Below, piece by piece: positions 29,021 through 37,527 of a stretch of DNA of 64,000 nucleotides. Under the pieces are notes generated by a model that saw nothing but the letters and a program-made list of their open reading frames with translations, searched no databases and had not been told where the DNA came from. The DNA is from Bradyrhizobium sp. KBS0727 (GTDB lineage: Bacteria > Pseudomonadota > Alphaproteobacteria > Rhizobiales > Xanthobacteraceae). Each line of letters starts with the position of its first letter. The first letter of the stretch is position 1. The DNA is taken from positions 372,001 through 436,000 of the forward strand of contig NZ_CP042176.1 of NCBI RefSeq assembly GCF_005937885.2. Reading direction: 5' to 3'. A program made the translations under genes and the position numbers.

Positions 29021-29102
29021 CGTCATTCCGGGATGGTCCGAAGGACCAGACCCGGAATCTCGAGATTCCGGGTTCGATGCTTCGCATCGCCCCGGAATGA
29101 CG
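29021..29102. repeat. Palindromic repeat family A between sdhA and sdhB
   Basis: The 82-bp element begins CGTCATTCCGGGATGGTCCG and ends CCCCGGAATGACG. Inside is the perfect palindrome CCCGGAATCTCGAGATTCCGGG-type core (GGAATCTCGAGATTCC) and two small hairpins. It sits inside the sdhCDAB operon, 13 bp upstream of the sdhB start. Confidence 0.9.
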
Positions 29103-29117
29103 GGCTGTTGTGGCTCC

Positions 29118-30959
29118 TCAATACACCCGCGCCTTCGGCGGGATGTACTGCACGTCGTTCGTCATCGTGTAATCATGCACCGGGCGGTAATCGATCGTGG
29201 ACTTGCCACCGTTGTCGATCCACACCAGCGTGTGCTTCATCCAGTTCTTGTCGTCGCGGGCGGCGAAATCCTCGCGGGCGTGGGCGCCGCGGCTTTCGGT
29301 GCGGTTCGCCGCCGAGTCCATCGTCACCACGGCCTGCACGATCAGATTGTCGAATTCGAGCGTTTCGACCAGGTCCGAATTCCAGACCAGCGAGCGATCC
29401 GAGGTGCCGACGTCGCTGATGCCGCCATGCACCTTGTGAATCAGGTTCTGGCCTTCGTGCAGGATTTCGCCGGTGCGGAACACCGCGCAATTGGTCTGCA
29501 TCACGTGCTGCATGCCGTCGCGCAGTTTCGCGGTCGGCGTGCCGCCCGAGGCGTAGCGATAATGGTCGAGCCGGCCGAGCGCCAGGTCGGCGGAGCCGGC
29601 CGGCAGTTCGGGCTGCTTGCCGTTCGGCGTCAGCTTTTCGGCGCAGCGCAACGCGGCGGCGCGGCCGAACACGACGAGATCGATCAGCGAGTTGGAGCCG
29701 AGGCGGTTGGCGCCGTGCACGGAGACGCAGGCGGCTTCGCCGATCGCCATCAGGCCGGGCACCACGGCGTTGTCGTCGCCGTTCTTCTTGGTCAGCACTT
29801 CGGCGTGGAAGTTGGTCGGGATGCCGCCCATGTTGTAGTGCACGGTCGGCACGATCGGGATCGGCTCGCGGGTGACGTCGACATTGGCGAAGATCTTCGC
29901 CGATTCGGAAATGCCGGGCAGCCGTTCGTGCAGCACCTTGGGATCGAGGTGGTCGAGGTGCAGGAAGATGTGATCCTTCTTCTTGCCGACGCCGCGGCCT
30001 TCGCGGATTTCGATCGTCATCGCGCGCGAGACCACGTCGCGCGACGCCAGATCCTTGGCGGACGGCGCATAGCGCTCCATGAAGCGCTCGCCGTCGGAAT
30101 TGACGAGATAGCCGCCTTCGCCGCGCGCGCCTTCGGTGACGAGACAGCCCGAACCGTAGATGCCGGTCGGGTGGAACTGGATGAATTCCATGTCCTGCAT
30201 CGGCAGCCCCGCGCGCAGCACCATGCCGCCGCCGTCGCCGGTGCAGGTATGGGCCGAGGTGCAGGAGGCATAGGCGCGGCCATAGCCGCCGGTGGCGAGG
30301 ATCGTGGTCTGGGCGCGGAAGCGATGCAGCGTGCCGTCGTCGAGCTTGAGCGCGACGACGCCGCGGCAGACGCCCTGGTCGTCCATGATCAGGTCGATGG
30401 CGAAGAACTCGATGTAAAATTCGGCCGAGTGGCGCAGCGCCTGGCCGTACATCGTGTGCAGCATGGCGTGGCCGGTGCGGTCGGCGGCAGCACAGGTGCG
30501 CTGCGCCTGGCCCTTGCCGTAGTCCAGGGTCATGCCGCCGAACGGGCGCTGGTAGATCTTGCCGTCCTCGGTGCGCGAGAACGGCACGCCCCAATGTTCG
30601 AGCTCGTAGACGGCGTCGGGCGCATTGCGCACCATGTATTCGATCGCGTCCTGGTCGCCGAGCCAGTCCGACCCCTTGACGGTGTCGTACATGTGCCAGC
30701 GCCAGTCGTCCGGATGCATGTTGCCGAGCGAGGCCGAGATGCCGCCTTGCGCCGCGACCGTATGCGAGCGCGTCGGGAATACCTTGGTGATGCAGGCGGT
30801 GCGCAGGCCGGCCTCGCTGCAGCCGACCACGGCGCGCAGGCCGGCGCCGCCGGCCCCGACGACCACGACGTCGTAGGTGTGGTCTTCGATCGGATAGGCT
30901 TTTCCGTTGGTGGCGGGGCCACTGCCGTTGTTGCCGTTGCCGTTAGTTTCACCGGCCAT
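29118..30959 (-). CDS. sdhA: Succinate dehydrogenase flavoprotein subunit
   Basis: The 613-residue protein oxidises succinate to fumarate with covalent FAD. It has the dinucleotide-binding [12 protein letters not shown], the FAD-histidine region [14 protein letters not shown], the active-site [11 protein letters not shown], and the C-terminal R-rich [19 protein letters not shown]. Its N-terminus has a short Asn/Gly-rich extension ([14 protein letters not shown]) ahead of the usual start, seen in Bradyrhizobiaceae. The sdhD stop lies 3 bp upstream, so the genes are co-transcribed. Confidence 0.97.
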   Translation of the reverse strand: MAGETNGNGNNGSGPATNGKAYPIEDHTYDVVVVGAGGAGLRAVVGCSEAGLRTACITKVFPTRSHTVAAQGGISASLGNMHPDDWRWHMYDTVKGSDWLGDQDAIEYMVRNAPDAVYELEHWGVPFSRTEDGKIYQRPFGGMTLDYGKGQAQRTCAAADRTGHAMLHTMYGQALRHSAEFYIEFFAIDLIMDDQGVCRGVVALKLDDGTLHRFRAQTTILATGGYGRAYASCTSAHTCTGDGGGMVLRAGLPMQDMEFIQFHPTGIYGSGCLVTEGARGEGGYLVNSDGERFMERYAPSAKDLASRDVVSRAMTIEIREGRGVGKKKDHIFLHLDHLDPKVLHERLPGISESAKIFANVDVTREPIPIVPTVHYNMGGIPTNFHAEVLTKKNGDDNAVVPGLMAIGEAACVSVHGANRLGSNSLIDLVVFGRAAALRCAEKLTPNGKQPELPAGSADLALGRLDHYRYASGGTPTAKLRDGMQHVMQTNCAVFRTGEILHEGQNLIHKVHGGISDVGTSDRSLVWNSDLVETLEFDNLIVQAVVTMDSAANRTESRGAHAREDFAARDDKNWMKHTLVWIDNGGKSTIDYRPVHDYTMTNDVQYIPPKARVY

Positions 30960-30962
30960 GGG

Positions 30963-31361
30963 TTAGACTCCCGACGACAATTTTAGAATGGCGTAGATCG
31001 AGGCCAGCGCCACCGCGAAACAGAAGAAGTTGTTGGCCATCACGCTGGCGAGTTTCAGCTTCTCGTTATGGATGTAGTCCTCGATCACGACCTGCATGCC
31101 GATCTTCATGTGCCAGGCGCTGGCGATGATGAACAGCAGCAGGATGATCGCGATCGGCGCCGAGCCGAGAATTTGCGCCGCACCGGCCTGGTTGCGGCCG
31201 ATCAGCATCAGGACCACCACGATGACGGGCACGATCAGCAGCACCATCGCCACGGCGGTGAGGCGCTGGCGCCAGAAATCGCCAGTGCCGGAATGCGAGG
31301 CGCCGAGCGCGCGGACACGCGCCAGCGGCGTGCGCATCGAGGGAGATTTTGGCGCGGTCAT
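30963..31361 (-). CDS. sdhD: Succinate dehydrogenase hydrophobic membrane anchor subunit
   Basis: The 132-residue protein (ATG 31361) has three predicted helices: VAMVLLIVPVIVVVLMLIG, IAIILLLFIIASAWHMKIGM, and FFCFAVALASIYAILKL. The second helix carries the haem-b histidine in SAWHMKIGMQVVIEDYIH, the usual SdhD signature. Its start overlaps the sdhC stop by 4 bp (ATGA type), indicating translational coupling. The open frame running upstream to 32807 is antisense to the next gene and is not part of this gene. Confidence 0.94.
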   Translation of the reverse strand: MTAPKSPSMRTPLARVRALGASHSGTGDFWRQRLTAVAMVLLIVPVIVVVLMLIGRNQAGAAQILGSAPIAIILLLFIIASAWHMKIGMQVVIEDYIHNEKLKLASVMANNFFCFAVALASIYAILKLSSGV

Positions 31362-31756
31362 CGGCCACCTCCGATCGTGTAGGCGACGATCCAAACCAGC
31401 ACCGTCAGCGTAATGCCGCCGATCGCGGCACCCCAGGTAAGGCCCTCGCGCTCGCTGGCCTTGAAGCCGTAGCCGAGGTCCCAGACGAAATGGCGCAGCC
31501 CGGAGAGCAGATGGTGCAGCAGCGCCCAGGTGTAGCCGAACACGATCAGCCGGCCGATGAAGCTGCCGGTAAAGGCCTGCACATGGGCGTAGGCGGTGGG
31601 GCCGGAGGCGGCGGCAATCAGCCACCAGGCCAGCAGCAGGGTGCCGAAATACAGCGCCACGCCGGTGGCGCGGTGGACGATGGAAAGCGCCATCGTCAGG
31701 GTCCAGCGATATGTCTGCAGATGCGGCGAAAGCGGTCGTTCGATCCTGGCGGTCAT
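31358..31756 (-). CDS. sdhC: Succinate dehydrogenase cytochrome b556 subunit
   Basis: The 132-residue protein starts with the family signature RPLSPHLQTYRWTLTMALSI, then VHRATGVALYF, and has the haem-binding LLHHLLSGLRHFVWDLG. Three transmembrane helices are visible. It anchors SdhAB and forms the ubiquinone site with SdhD. It is the first gene of sdhCDAB; the promoter should lie in the 280-bp gap shared with the divergent TauE/SafE gene. Confidence 0.95.
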   Translation of the reverse strand: MTARIERPLSPHLQTYRWTLTMALSIVHRATGVALYFGTLLLAWWLIAAASGPTAYAHVQAFTGSFIGRLIVFGYTWALLHHLLSGLRHFVWDLGYGFKASEREGLTWGAAIGGITLTVLVWIVAYTIGGGR

Positions 31757-32036
31757 CGGCGGCTTTGAAGTTGGCGGGCCGCGGGACGGCCCTTCGGGGG
31801 ATCGCGGTTAAAGTAATTCTATTTACGAAGTCGAAACAGCGAGCGCAACGACCAAAATCACCAATTCCGAACGGCGGTTCATACCTATGGAGGAGGCCTG
31901 CAATTGCAGGCGTTGACAAACCCCCATGGTGGTCCATGGCTGGCGCCGTGCTGGTATACCTGAAGCACGATTCATGAACGCGCGCGTCTCGTCGCTCGGC
32001 CAAGGGACTGCAGGGAAACGACAGGGGGAACCACGG

Positions 32037-32900
32037 ATGGCAATCGCCGGGCTTAATGTCGCCGAGCTTGTCGAGCTGGCGCTGATGCTGGTCGCCGTCG
32101 GCGCGATATCGGGGTTTTTCGCCGGCGTGTTCGGGATCGGCGGCGGCGCGATCCTGGTGCCGGTGTTCTACGAATGCTTCCGGCTCGCCGGCGTGCCGCT
32201 GGAAGTGCGGATGCCGCTCTGCATCGGCACCTCGCTCGCCATCATCATCCCGACCTCGATCAGCTCGTTCCGCGCCCATTACGCCCGCGGGGCGGTGGAT
32301 ATGGCGATCCTCAAGGCCTGGCTGGTCCCGATCGTGATCGGTGTCATCGCCGGCGGCGTCACCGCGCGCTACGCGCCGGAGCGGCTGTTCAAAATTGTGT
32401 TCGTCTGCGTGGCCTGGACCGCCGCGGCGCGGCTGATCCTGGGCCGCGCGAGCTGGAAGCTCGGCGACGAATTCCCGCAAGGGTCGCTGATGAAGATCTA
32501 CGGGTTCGTGGTCGGGCTGCTCTCGACCCTGATGGGAGTCGGCGGCGGGCTGTTCCTCAACCTCTTGATGACGTTCTACGGCCGGCCGATCCATCAGGCG
32601 GTCGCGACCTCGTCGGCGCTGGCGGTCCTGATCTCGATCCCCGGCGCGATCGGCTACGTCTATGCCGGTTGGCCGGCGGCCGCGCACTATCCCGACGTCA
32701 CGGCGCTGCAACTGCCGTTCGCACTCGGTTATGTCTCGCTGATCGGCGCCTTGCTGGTCATGCCGACCAGCCTCCTGGTCGCGCCGTTCGGCGTGAGGGC
32801 CGCGCACGCGATGTCGAAGCGCACGCTGGAGCTGGCGTTCGGCAGCTACCTGTTCATCGTCGGCAGCCGCTTTGTGGTAAGTCTGGTGTCAGGGCAGTAA
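32037..32900 (+). CDS. Sulfite exporter TauE/SafE family permease
   Basis: The 287-residue protein has eight or so hydrophobic helices and the two family motifs FFAGVFGIGGGAILVPVF (N-terminal half) and STLMGVGGGLFLNLLM (C-terminal half), reflecting the internal duplication of the TauE/SafE family. These carriers move small sulfur or organic anions across the inner membrane; the substrate is not predictable. ATG 32037 is chosen because of the upstream GGGGGAACCACGG and because the first helix follows at once. It is divergent from sdhC. Confidence 0.9.
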   Translation: MAIAGLNVAELVELALMLVAVGAISGFFAGVFGIGGGAILVPVFYECFRLAGVPLEVRMPLCIGTSLAIIIPTSISSFRAHYARGAVDMAILKAWLVPIVIGVIAGGVTARYAPERLFKIVFVCVAWTAAARLILGRASWKLGDEFPQGSLMKIYGFVVGLLSTLMGVGGGLFLNLLMTFYGRPIHQAVATSSALAVLISIPGAIGYVYAGWPAAAHYPDVTALQLPFALGYVSLIGALLVMPTSLLVAPFGVRAAHAMSKRTLELAFGSYLFIVGSRFVVSLVSGQ

Positions 32901-32919
32901 ACTCTCCGCGGGAGTCGAT

Positions 32920-33669
32920 ATGACCAGCACGCCTCCTCCCATCATGCCAGCGACGATCCCGCCAGAACTCGATCGCTGGAATTGGGGCGCGTTTCTGCTC
33001 AATTGGATATGGGGTGTCGGCAACAACACCTTCATTGCATTACTGACGCTCATTCCCGGTGTCGGCATTATCATGATCTTCGTGCTTGGCGCCAAAGGCA
33101 GCCGTTGGGCATGGCGCAACGGGCGGTGGGACAGCATCGAGCATTTCAAACGGACCCAGCGCCTGTGGGCGATCTGGGGCGTCGTGATCTGGCTCGGCTC
33201 CATTGTGCTGTTCGGCGGAATCTTTGGCGGCACCTTCTATCTGCTCCAGCATTCGGGCGCCTACGAGCTTGGCGTATCGAGGCTCCAGGCCAGCGCCGAA
33301 GCGGCCGCCGTGCTCGGGACCCCGATCACGGCCGGCACGCCGCTGGGCTCGGTTTCGAGCAGCGGATCGTCCGGCCGCGCTTTTCTCAATTTTTCGGCGA
33401 CCGGGCCGAAGGCCTCAGGGCGGATTTTCCTGGAGGCGATCAGGCAAGACGGTGTTTGGTCGCTCAAGCAACTCAGGCTCAAGGTCGACGGCCGCAATGA
33501 TGCGATTGATCTTCTCCAGCAATCGAGAGCGGAGCTCGAAGGTTTCACCGTCGTTCCGGGGCGATGCGTAGCATCGAACCCGGAATCTCGAGATTCCGGG
33601 TCTGGTGCTAACGCACCATCCCGGAATGACGAAGGCGTGGATTGCGTCGCTTCGCGCAATGACGGCTGA
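32920..33669 (+). CDS. Coa1-like membrane protein with a repeat-encoded C-terminus
   Basis: The 249-residue product has a cytoplasmic start (WNWGAFLLNWIWGVGNNTF), two or three hydrophobic helices (residues 22-50, 85-110) and a C-terminal domain (residues 118-208) with VLGTPITAGTPLGSV, GRAFLNFSATGPKASGRIF and VWSLKQLRLKV, which match the Coa1 cytochrome oxidase assembly family. Residues from about 210 (TVVPGRCVASNPESRDSGS and on) are encoded by a family A repeat and a family C fragment, so the original stop was probably lost or displaced. RBS GGGAGTCGATA precedes the start. It lies 19 bp after the TauE/SafE gene, so co-transcription is likely. Confidence 0.85.
   Translation: MTSTPPPIMPATIPPELDRWNWGAFLLNWIWGVGNNTFIALLTLIPGVGIIMIFVLGAKGSRWAWRNGRWDSIEHFKRTQRLWAIWGVVIWLGSIVLFGGIFGGTFYLLQHSGAYELGVSRLQASAEAAAVLGTPITAGTPLGSVSSSGSSGRAFLNFSATGPKASGRIFLEAIRQDGVWSLKQLRLKVDGRNDAIDLLQQSRAELEGFTVVPGRCVASNPESRDSGSGANAPSRNDEGVDCVASRNDG
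33549..33665. repeat. Family A repeat followed by a family C fragment, inside a coding frame
   Basis: The full family A element covers 33549-33631 (from CGTCGTTCCGGGGCGATGCG to CATCCCGGAATGACG). It is followed at 33640-33665 by GGATTGCGTCGCTTCGCGCAATGACGG, a half of family C. Together they supply the last 40 codons of the Coa1-like gene. Confidence 0.88.
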
Positions 33670-33678
33670 AGTGCAGTC

Positions 33679-35193
33679 CTACTTCGCGTAGATATTCGCG
33701 TAGGTATCCCGCAAAATATTCTTCTGCACCTTGCCCATGGCGTTGCGCGGCAGTTCGTCGACGACGAACACGCGCTTCGGCATCTTGAATTTCGCCAGCC
33801 GGCCGTCGAGCGCCTTCAGGACGCCGGCTTCGGTAACGTCGGCTCCCTTGGTGCAGACCAGCACGGCGGTGACGCCTTCGCCGAAATCGGCATGCGGCAC
33901 GCCGATCACGGCGGATTCGACCACGCCCGGCATGGCGTCGATCTCGCTCTCGATTTCCTTCGGATAGACGTTGAAGCCGCCGGAGATCACCAGATCCTTG
34001 CCGCGGCCGAGAATGTGCACATAGCCTTTGTCGTCGATCTTGCCGAGATCGCCGGTGATGAAGAAGCCGTCGGCACGGAATTCGGCTTTTGTTTTCTCCG
34101 GCATCCGCCAATAACCCTTGAACACGTTCGGGCCCTTGACCTCGATCATGCCGATGGTGTCGGGCGCGAGCGCCTTGCCGGTGTCGGGATCGGTGACGCG
34201 CACGGACACGCCGGGCAAGGGAAGGCCGACCGCGCCGGGGACACGATCGCCGTCATAGGGGTTCGAAGTGTTCATGTTGGTTTCGGTCATGCCGTAACGT
34301 TCGAGGATGGCAAAACCAGTTCGCGCCGACCATTCGCGATGGGTATCGGCGAGCAGCGGCGCCGAGCCCGAAATGAACAGCCGCATGTGCTTGGTGGATT
34401 CTTTCGTCAGCGCCGGGCTCTGCAGCAGCCTTGTATAGAAGGTCGGCACGCCCATCAGCACGGTGGCCCGCGGCATCAGCTTGATCATCAGTTCCGGATC
34501 GAGCTTCGGCAGGAAGATCATCGAGGCGCGCGCGAACAGCGTGACGTTGCTCGCCACGAACAGGCCATGGGTGTGATAGATCGGCAGCGCGTGGATCAGG
34601 ACGTCCTTGTCGGTGAAGCGCCAGTAGTCGACCAGGCCCAGGGAATTCGACGCCAGATTGTCATGCGTCAACATCGCGCCCTTGGAGCGGCCGGTGGTGC
34701 CTGAGGTGTAGAGGATCGCGGCGAGGTCATCGTCGGCACGCGCGACAGTGCTGAATTCAGAGGGCGCCTTGGCGGCGGCATCGGTCAACGACCCCTTGCC
34801 GTCGGCGCCGAGCGTTTCGACCTTGGCATTGACCTTGGCTGCGATCGCGCCGATGCCTTCGGCCTTCGAGGGATCGCACACCACCAGCGACGGTTCGGCA
34901 TCGCCGATGAAGTAGTCGAGTTCGTTCAGCGTGTAGGCGGTGTTGAGCGGCAGATACACCGCGCCTGCGCGCACCGTCGCGAGATACAGCACCAGCGCCG
35001 GCACCGATTTTTCGGTTTGCGCCGCAACACGATCGCCCGGCTTGACGCCGCGCGACACCAGCACATTCGCCATCTGGCCGGCGCGGGCGATCAGGTCGCC
35101 ATAGCTGATATGCGTGCCATCGAGCATCTCGATCGCGAGCCGGTTCGGGTTGTCTGACTTGTCGAACAGGCGAGAAAACAGGTTGGCGTTCAT
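33679..35193 (-). CDS. matB: Malonyl-CoA synthetase (acyl-CoA synthetase family)
   Basis: The 504-residue protein ligates malonate (and methylmalonate) to CoA with ATP. It has the AMP-binding motif ILYTSGTTGRSKGAML, ERYGMTETNMNTSNPYDG, the A8-region FFITGDLGKIDDKGYVHI and the catalytic lysine near PRNAMGKVQKN. It resembles R. palustris MatB along its length (503 residues). I chose ATG 35193 because MNANLFSRLFDK matches that N-terminus; eight upstream codons are open. No malonyl-CoA decarboxylase (MatA) gene lies next to it. It is divergent from an SDR gene. Confidence 0.94.
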   Translation of the reverse strand: MNANLFSRLFDKSDNPNRLAIEMLDGTHISYGDLIARAGQMANVLVSRGVKPGDRVAAQTEKSVPALVLYLATVRAGAVYLPLNTAYTLNELDYFIGDAEPSLVVCDPSKAEGIGAIAAKVNAKVETLGADGKGSLTDAAAKAPSEFSTVARADDDLAAILYTSGTTGRSKGAMLTHDNLASNSLGLVDYWRFTDKDVLIHALPIYHTHGLFVASNVTLFARASMIFLPKLDPELMIKLMPRATVLMGVPTFYTRLLQSPALTKESTKHMRLFISGSAPLLADTHREWSARTGFAILERYGMTETNMNTSNPYDGDRVPGAVGLPLPGVSVRVTDPDTGKALAPDTIGMIEVKGPNVFKGYWRMPEKTKAEFRADGFFITGDLGKIDDKGYVHILGRGKDLVISGGFNVYPKEIESEIDAMPGVVESAVIGVPHADFGEGVTAVLVCTKGADVTEAGVLKALDGRLAKFKMPKRVFVVDELPRNAMGKVQKNILRDTYANIYAK

Positions 35194-35313
35194 GATGGTT
35201 TTCCGGGTCGCATTCATGCATCATTGCGGGGGGCGGTTGCGGTCCGGTTTGACGCGGCAACCACATAATTCAATAGCAAAAACGCCCTTCACTAAGCAAC
35301 GGAGACAGTTTGC

Positions 35314-36075
35314 ATGTCAAATGACGGGAAACGCGTGGCCTGGGTAACCGGCGGCGGCAGCGGGATCGGCGAGGCCGCGGCGGAGGCGCTGGCGGCCGAT
35401 GGCTGGACCGTGGTGGTTTCGGGGCGCCGCAAAGACGCGCTGGACCAGGTGGTGGCGAACATCGCTCAAAAGGGCGGCAAGGCCGAGGCCATCGCGCTCG
35501 ACGTCAGCAACAAGGCCGCCGTCAACAAGGCCGCCGACCAGATCGTCGCCAAACATGCCCGGATCGACCTGTTGGTCAACAGCGCCGGCATCAACGTGCC
35601 GAAGCGAAGCTGGGCCGACATGGAACTGGAAGGCTGGGACAAGCTCGTCGAAATCAATCTCAACGGCGTGTTGTATTGCATGCGCGCGGTGCTGCCGACC
35701 ATGCGCAAGCAGCAGGACGGCTGCATCATCAATGTCGCGTCCTGGGCCGGCCGCCACGTCTCGAAGATGCCGGGCCCGGCCTACACCACGACCAAGCATG
35801 CGGTGCTGGCGCTGACCCATTCATTCAATATGGACGAATGTGTCAACGGCCTGCGCGCCTGCTGCTTCTCGCCCGGCGAGGTCGCGACCCCGATCCTGAA
35901 ACTGCGCCCCGTTGTGCCGTCGGAAGCCGAGCAGGCGAAAATGCTGCAGCCCGAGGATTGCGGCCGCACCATCGCCTTCGTCGCCAGCATGCCGCCGCGG
36001 GTGTGCATGAACGAGATTTTGATCAGCCCGACGCACAACCGGGGATTCATCCAGACGCCGGGGAGCCGGGATTAG
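35314..36075 (+). CDS. SDR family NAD(P)-dependent oxidoreductase
   Basis: The 253-residue protein has the cofactor motif VTGGGSGIGEAAAEAL, NSAG (about 88-91), catalytic Ser in NVASWAGRHVS, and the classical YTTTKHAV (Tyr-xxx-Lys). The C-terminal half has ACCFSPGEVATPIL. The reaction is reduction of a keto group or oxidation of an alcohol with NAD(P); the substrate is unknown. GGAGACAGTTTGC precedes the ATG. It is divergent from matB (120 bp), which may mean shared regulation. Confidence 0.9.
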   Translation: MSNDGKRVAWVTGGGSGIGEAAAEALAADGWTVVVSGRRKDALDQVVANIAQKGGKAEAIALDVSNKAAVNKAADQIVAKHARIDLLVNSAGINVPKRSWADMELEGWDKLVEINLNGVLYCMRAVLPTMRKQQDGCIINVASWAGRHVSKMPGPAYTTTKHAVLALTHSFNMDECVNGLRACCFSPGEVATPILKLRPVVPSEAEQAKMLQPEDCGRTIAFVASMPPRVCMNEILISPTHNRGFIQTPGSRD

Positions 36076-36197
36076 ATCGCCGCGAAGGACGCGCGCAGGG
36101 CTTCCATCCCCCTGCGCGCCGGTGTGATACAGCCGAACCTGTTTCCGGTGTGCAGCAAACCCCGGAACATCCCGCTCGAACATTTTGAAGGCTTACC

Positions 36198-37490
36198 ATG
36201 TTGCGTCCCGTCCACCTCCCTTCGCATTTCGCACTCGCTTGTATCGCCGCCTGCACGTTGGCCTTGTCAGCCGCAACCTCGCCGGCTGCGCCGGTGGATC
36301 GCATCCACGACCTGGCGCAGCAGGAAAAGGCCCCGCTGCTCGACACGCTGCGCGACCTGGTGAACATCGAATCCGGCAGCAAGGACGCCGAGGGTCTGGC
36401 CGGGCTGGCGACGTTGATCGGCGAACGCCTGACCCGACTGGGCGGCAAGGTCGAGATCATCGAACCGACCGATATCTATCGGATGGAAGACACGCCGCCC
36501 AAGTCGGGTGCCATGGTCCACGCCGAATTCAAGGGGACCGGCAGCAAGAAAATCATGCTGATCGCCCACATGGACACCGTCTATCTGCGCGGCATGCTGA
36601 AAGACCAACCCTTCCGCATCGATGGCGAGCGCGCCTACGGACTGGCCGTCTCTGACGACAAGCAGGGAGTAGCCCTCATCCTGCACGCCGTCGCGATGCT
36701 GCAAACACTGAAGTTCGCCGACTACGGCACGCTGACCGTGCTGATCAACGGCGACGAGGAGATCAGTTCGCCGGGCTCGCGCAGCACCATCACCCGCATG
36801 GCGGGCGGACAGGACGCCGTGTTCTCCTACGAAAGCGGCGGAGAGGACGGCCGCCTGCGCCTGGCCACCAGCGGCATCGGCGCGGCGTATCTGACGGTGG
36901 ACGGCAAGGCCTCGCATGCCGGCTCGGCGCCGGACAAGGGCGTGAACGCGCTGGTCGAGCTGTCGCATCAGGTGCTGCAATTGAGCGACCTGTCGCGGCG
37001 CGACCAGGGCCTGAGCCTGAACTGGACGGTCTCGCAGGCCGGTACCAACCGCAACGTCATCCCGGCACAGGCCAGCGCCCAGGCGGACGCAAGGGCGCTG
37101 AGGGTGTCCGATTTCACCCAATTGGAAGCCACGATGCAGCAACGTGTGCAGACCCAGCGGATTCCCGACGCCAAGGTACAGCTCAGGTTCGAGATGCGCC
37201 GGCCGCCGCTGGAAGCCACGCCCGCGTCGCGCCGCCTGGCTGCCCACGGCAGCGCGATCTACGAGGAACTGGGGCTGCCATTGAAGGTGCTGGACGTGGC
37301 CACCGGCGGCGGTACCGATGCCGCGTTCGCCGCCCTCAAGACCACGGCCCCCGTCATCGAGGGTTTCGGCCTGAGCGGCTACGGCGCCCACTCCAACGAC
37401 GCCGAGTACGTGAAGCTCGAGACAATCGTGCCGCGCCTCTATCTGTCGGTGCGCATGATCATGGATGTGGCGCAGGACAAGGTGAAATAA
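36198..37490 (+). CDS. Glutamate carboxypeptidase (CPG2-like, M20 family)
   Basis: The 430-residue protein has an N-terminal signal peptide ending around LSAATSPAAPV (residue 32). Zinc and catalytic residues are visible in IAHMDTVY, GLAVSDDKQG, NGDEEISSPGS and the final YGAHSNDAEYV. The sequence follows Pseudomonas CPG2 closely, including ASHAGSAPDKGVNALVEL and TGGGTDAAFAAL, so the expected job is hydrolysis of C-terminal glutamate from folates or peptides in the periplasm. It lies 122 bp after the SDR gene on the same strand. Confidence 0.93.
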   Translation: MLRPVHLPSHFALACIAACTLALSAATSPAAPVDRIHDLAQQEKAPLLDTLRDLVNIESGSKDAEGLAGLATLIGERLTRLGGKVEIIEPTDIYRMEDTPPKSGAMVHAEFKGTGSKKIMLIAHMDTVYLRGMLKDQPFRIDGERAYGLAVSDDKQGVALILHAVAMLQTLKFADYGTLTVLINGDEEISSPGSRSTITRMAGGQDAVFSYESGGEDGRLRLATSGIGAAYLTVDGKASHAGSAPDKGVNALVELSHQVLQLSDLSRRDQGLSLNWTVSQAGTNRNVIPAQASAQADARALRVSDFTQLEATMQQRVQTQRIPDAKVQLRFEMRRPPLEATPASRRLAAHGSAIYEELGLPLKVLDVATGGGTDAAFAALKTTAPVIEGFGLSGYGAHSNDAEYVKLETIVPRLYLSVRMIMDVAQDKVK

Positions 37491-37527
37491 GGCGTCTCGG
37501 CGTTCGCCGGGACGGCGGCGGAGAGTC

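Noticed and set aside
29097..30986. Long plus-strand open frame of about 629 codons
   Set aside because: It mirrors sdhA on the opposite strand. SdhA has every family motif, and the antisense translation has none.
31362..32807. Upstream extension of the sdhD frame
   Set aside because: This part is antisense to sdhC and the TauE/SafE gene; the real sdhD starts at 31361 with a 4-bp overlap to sdhC.
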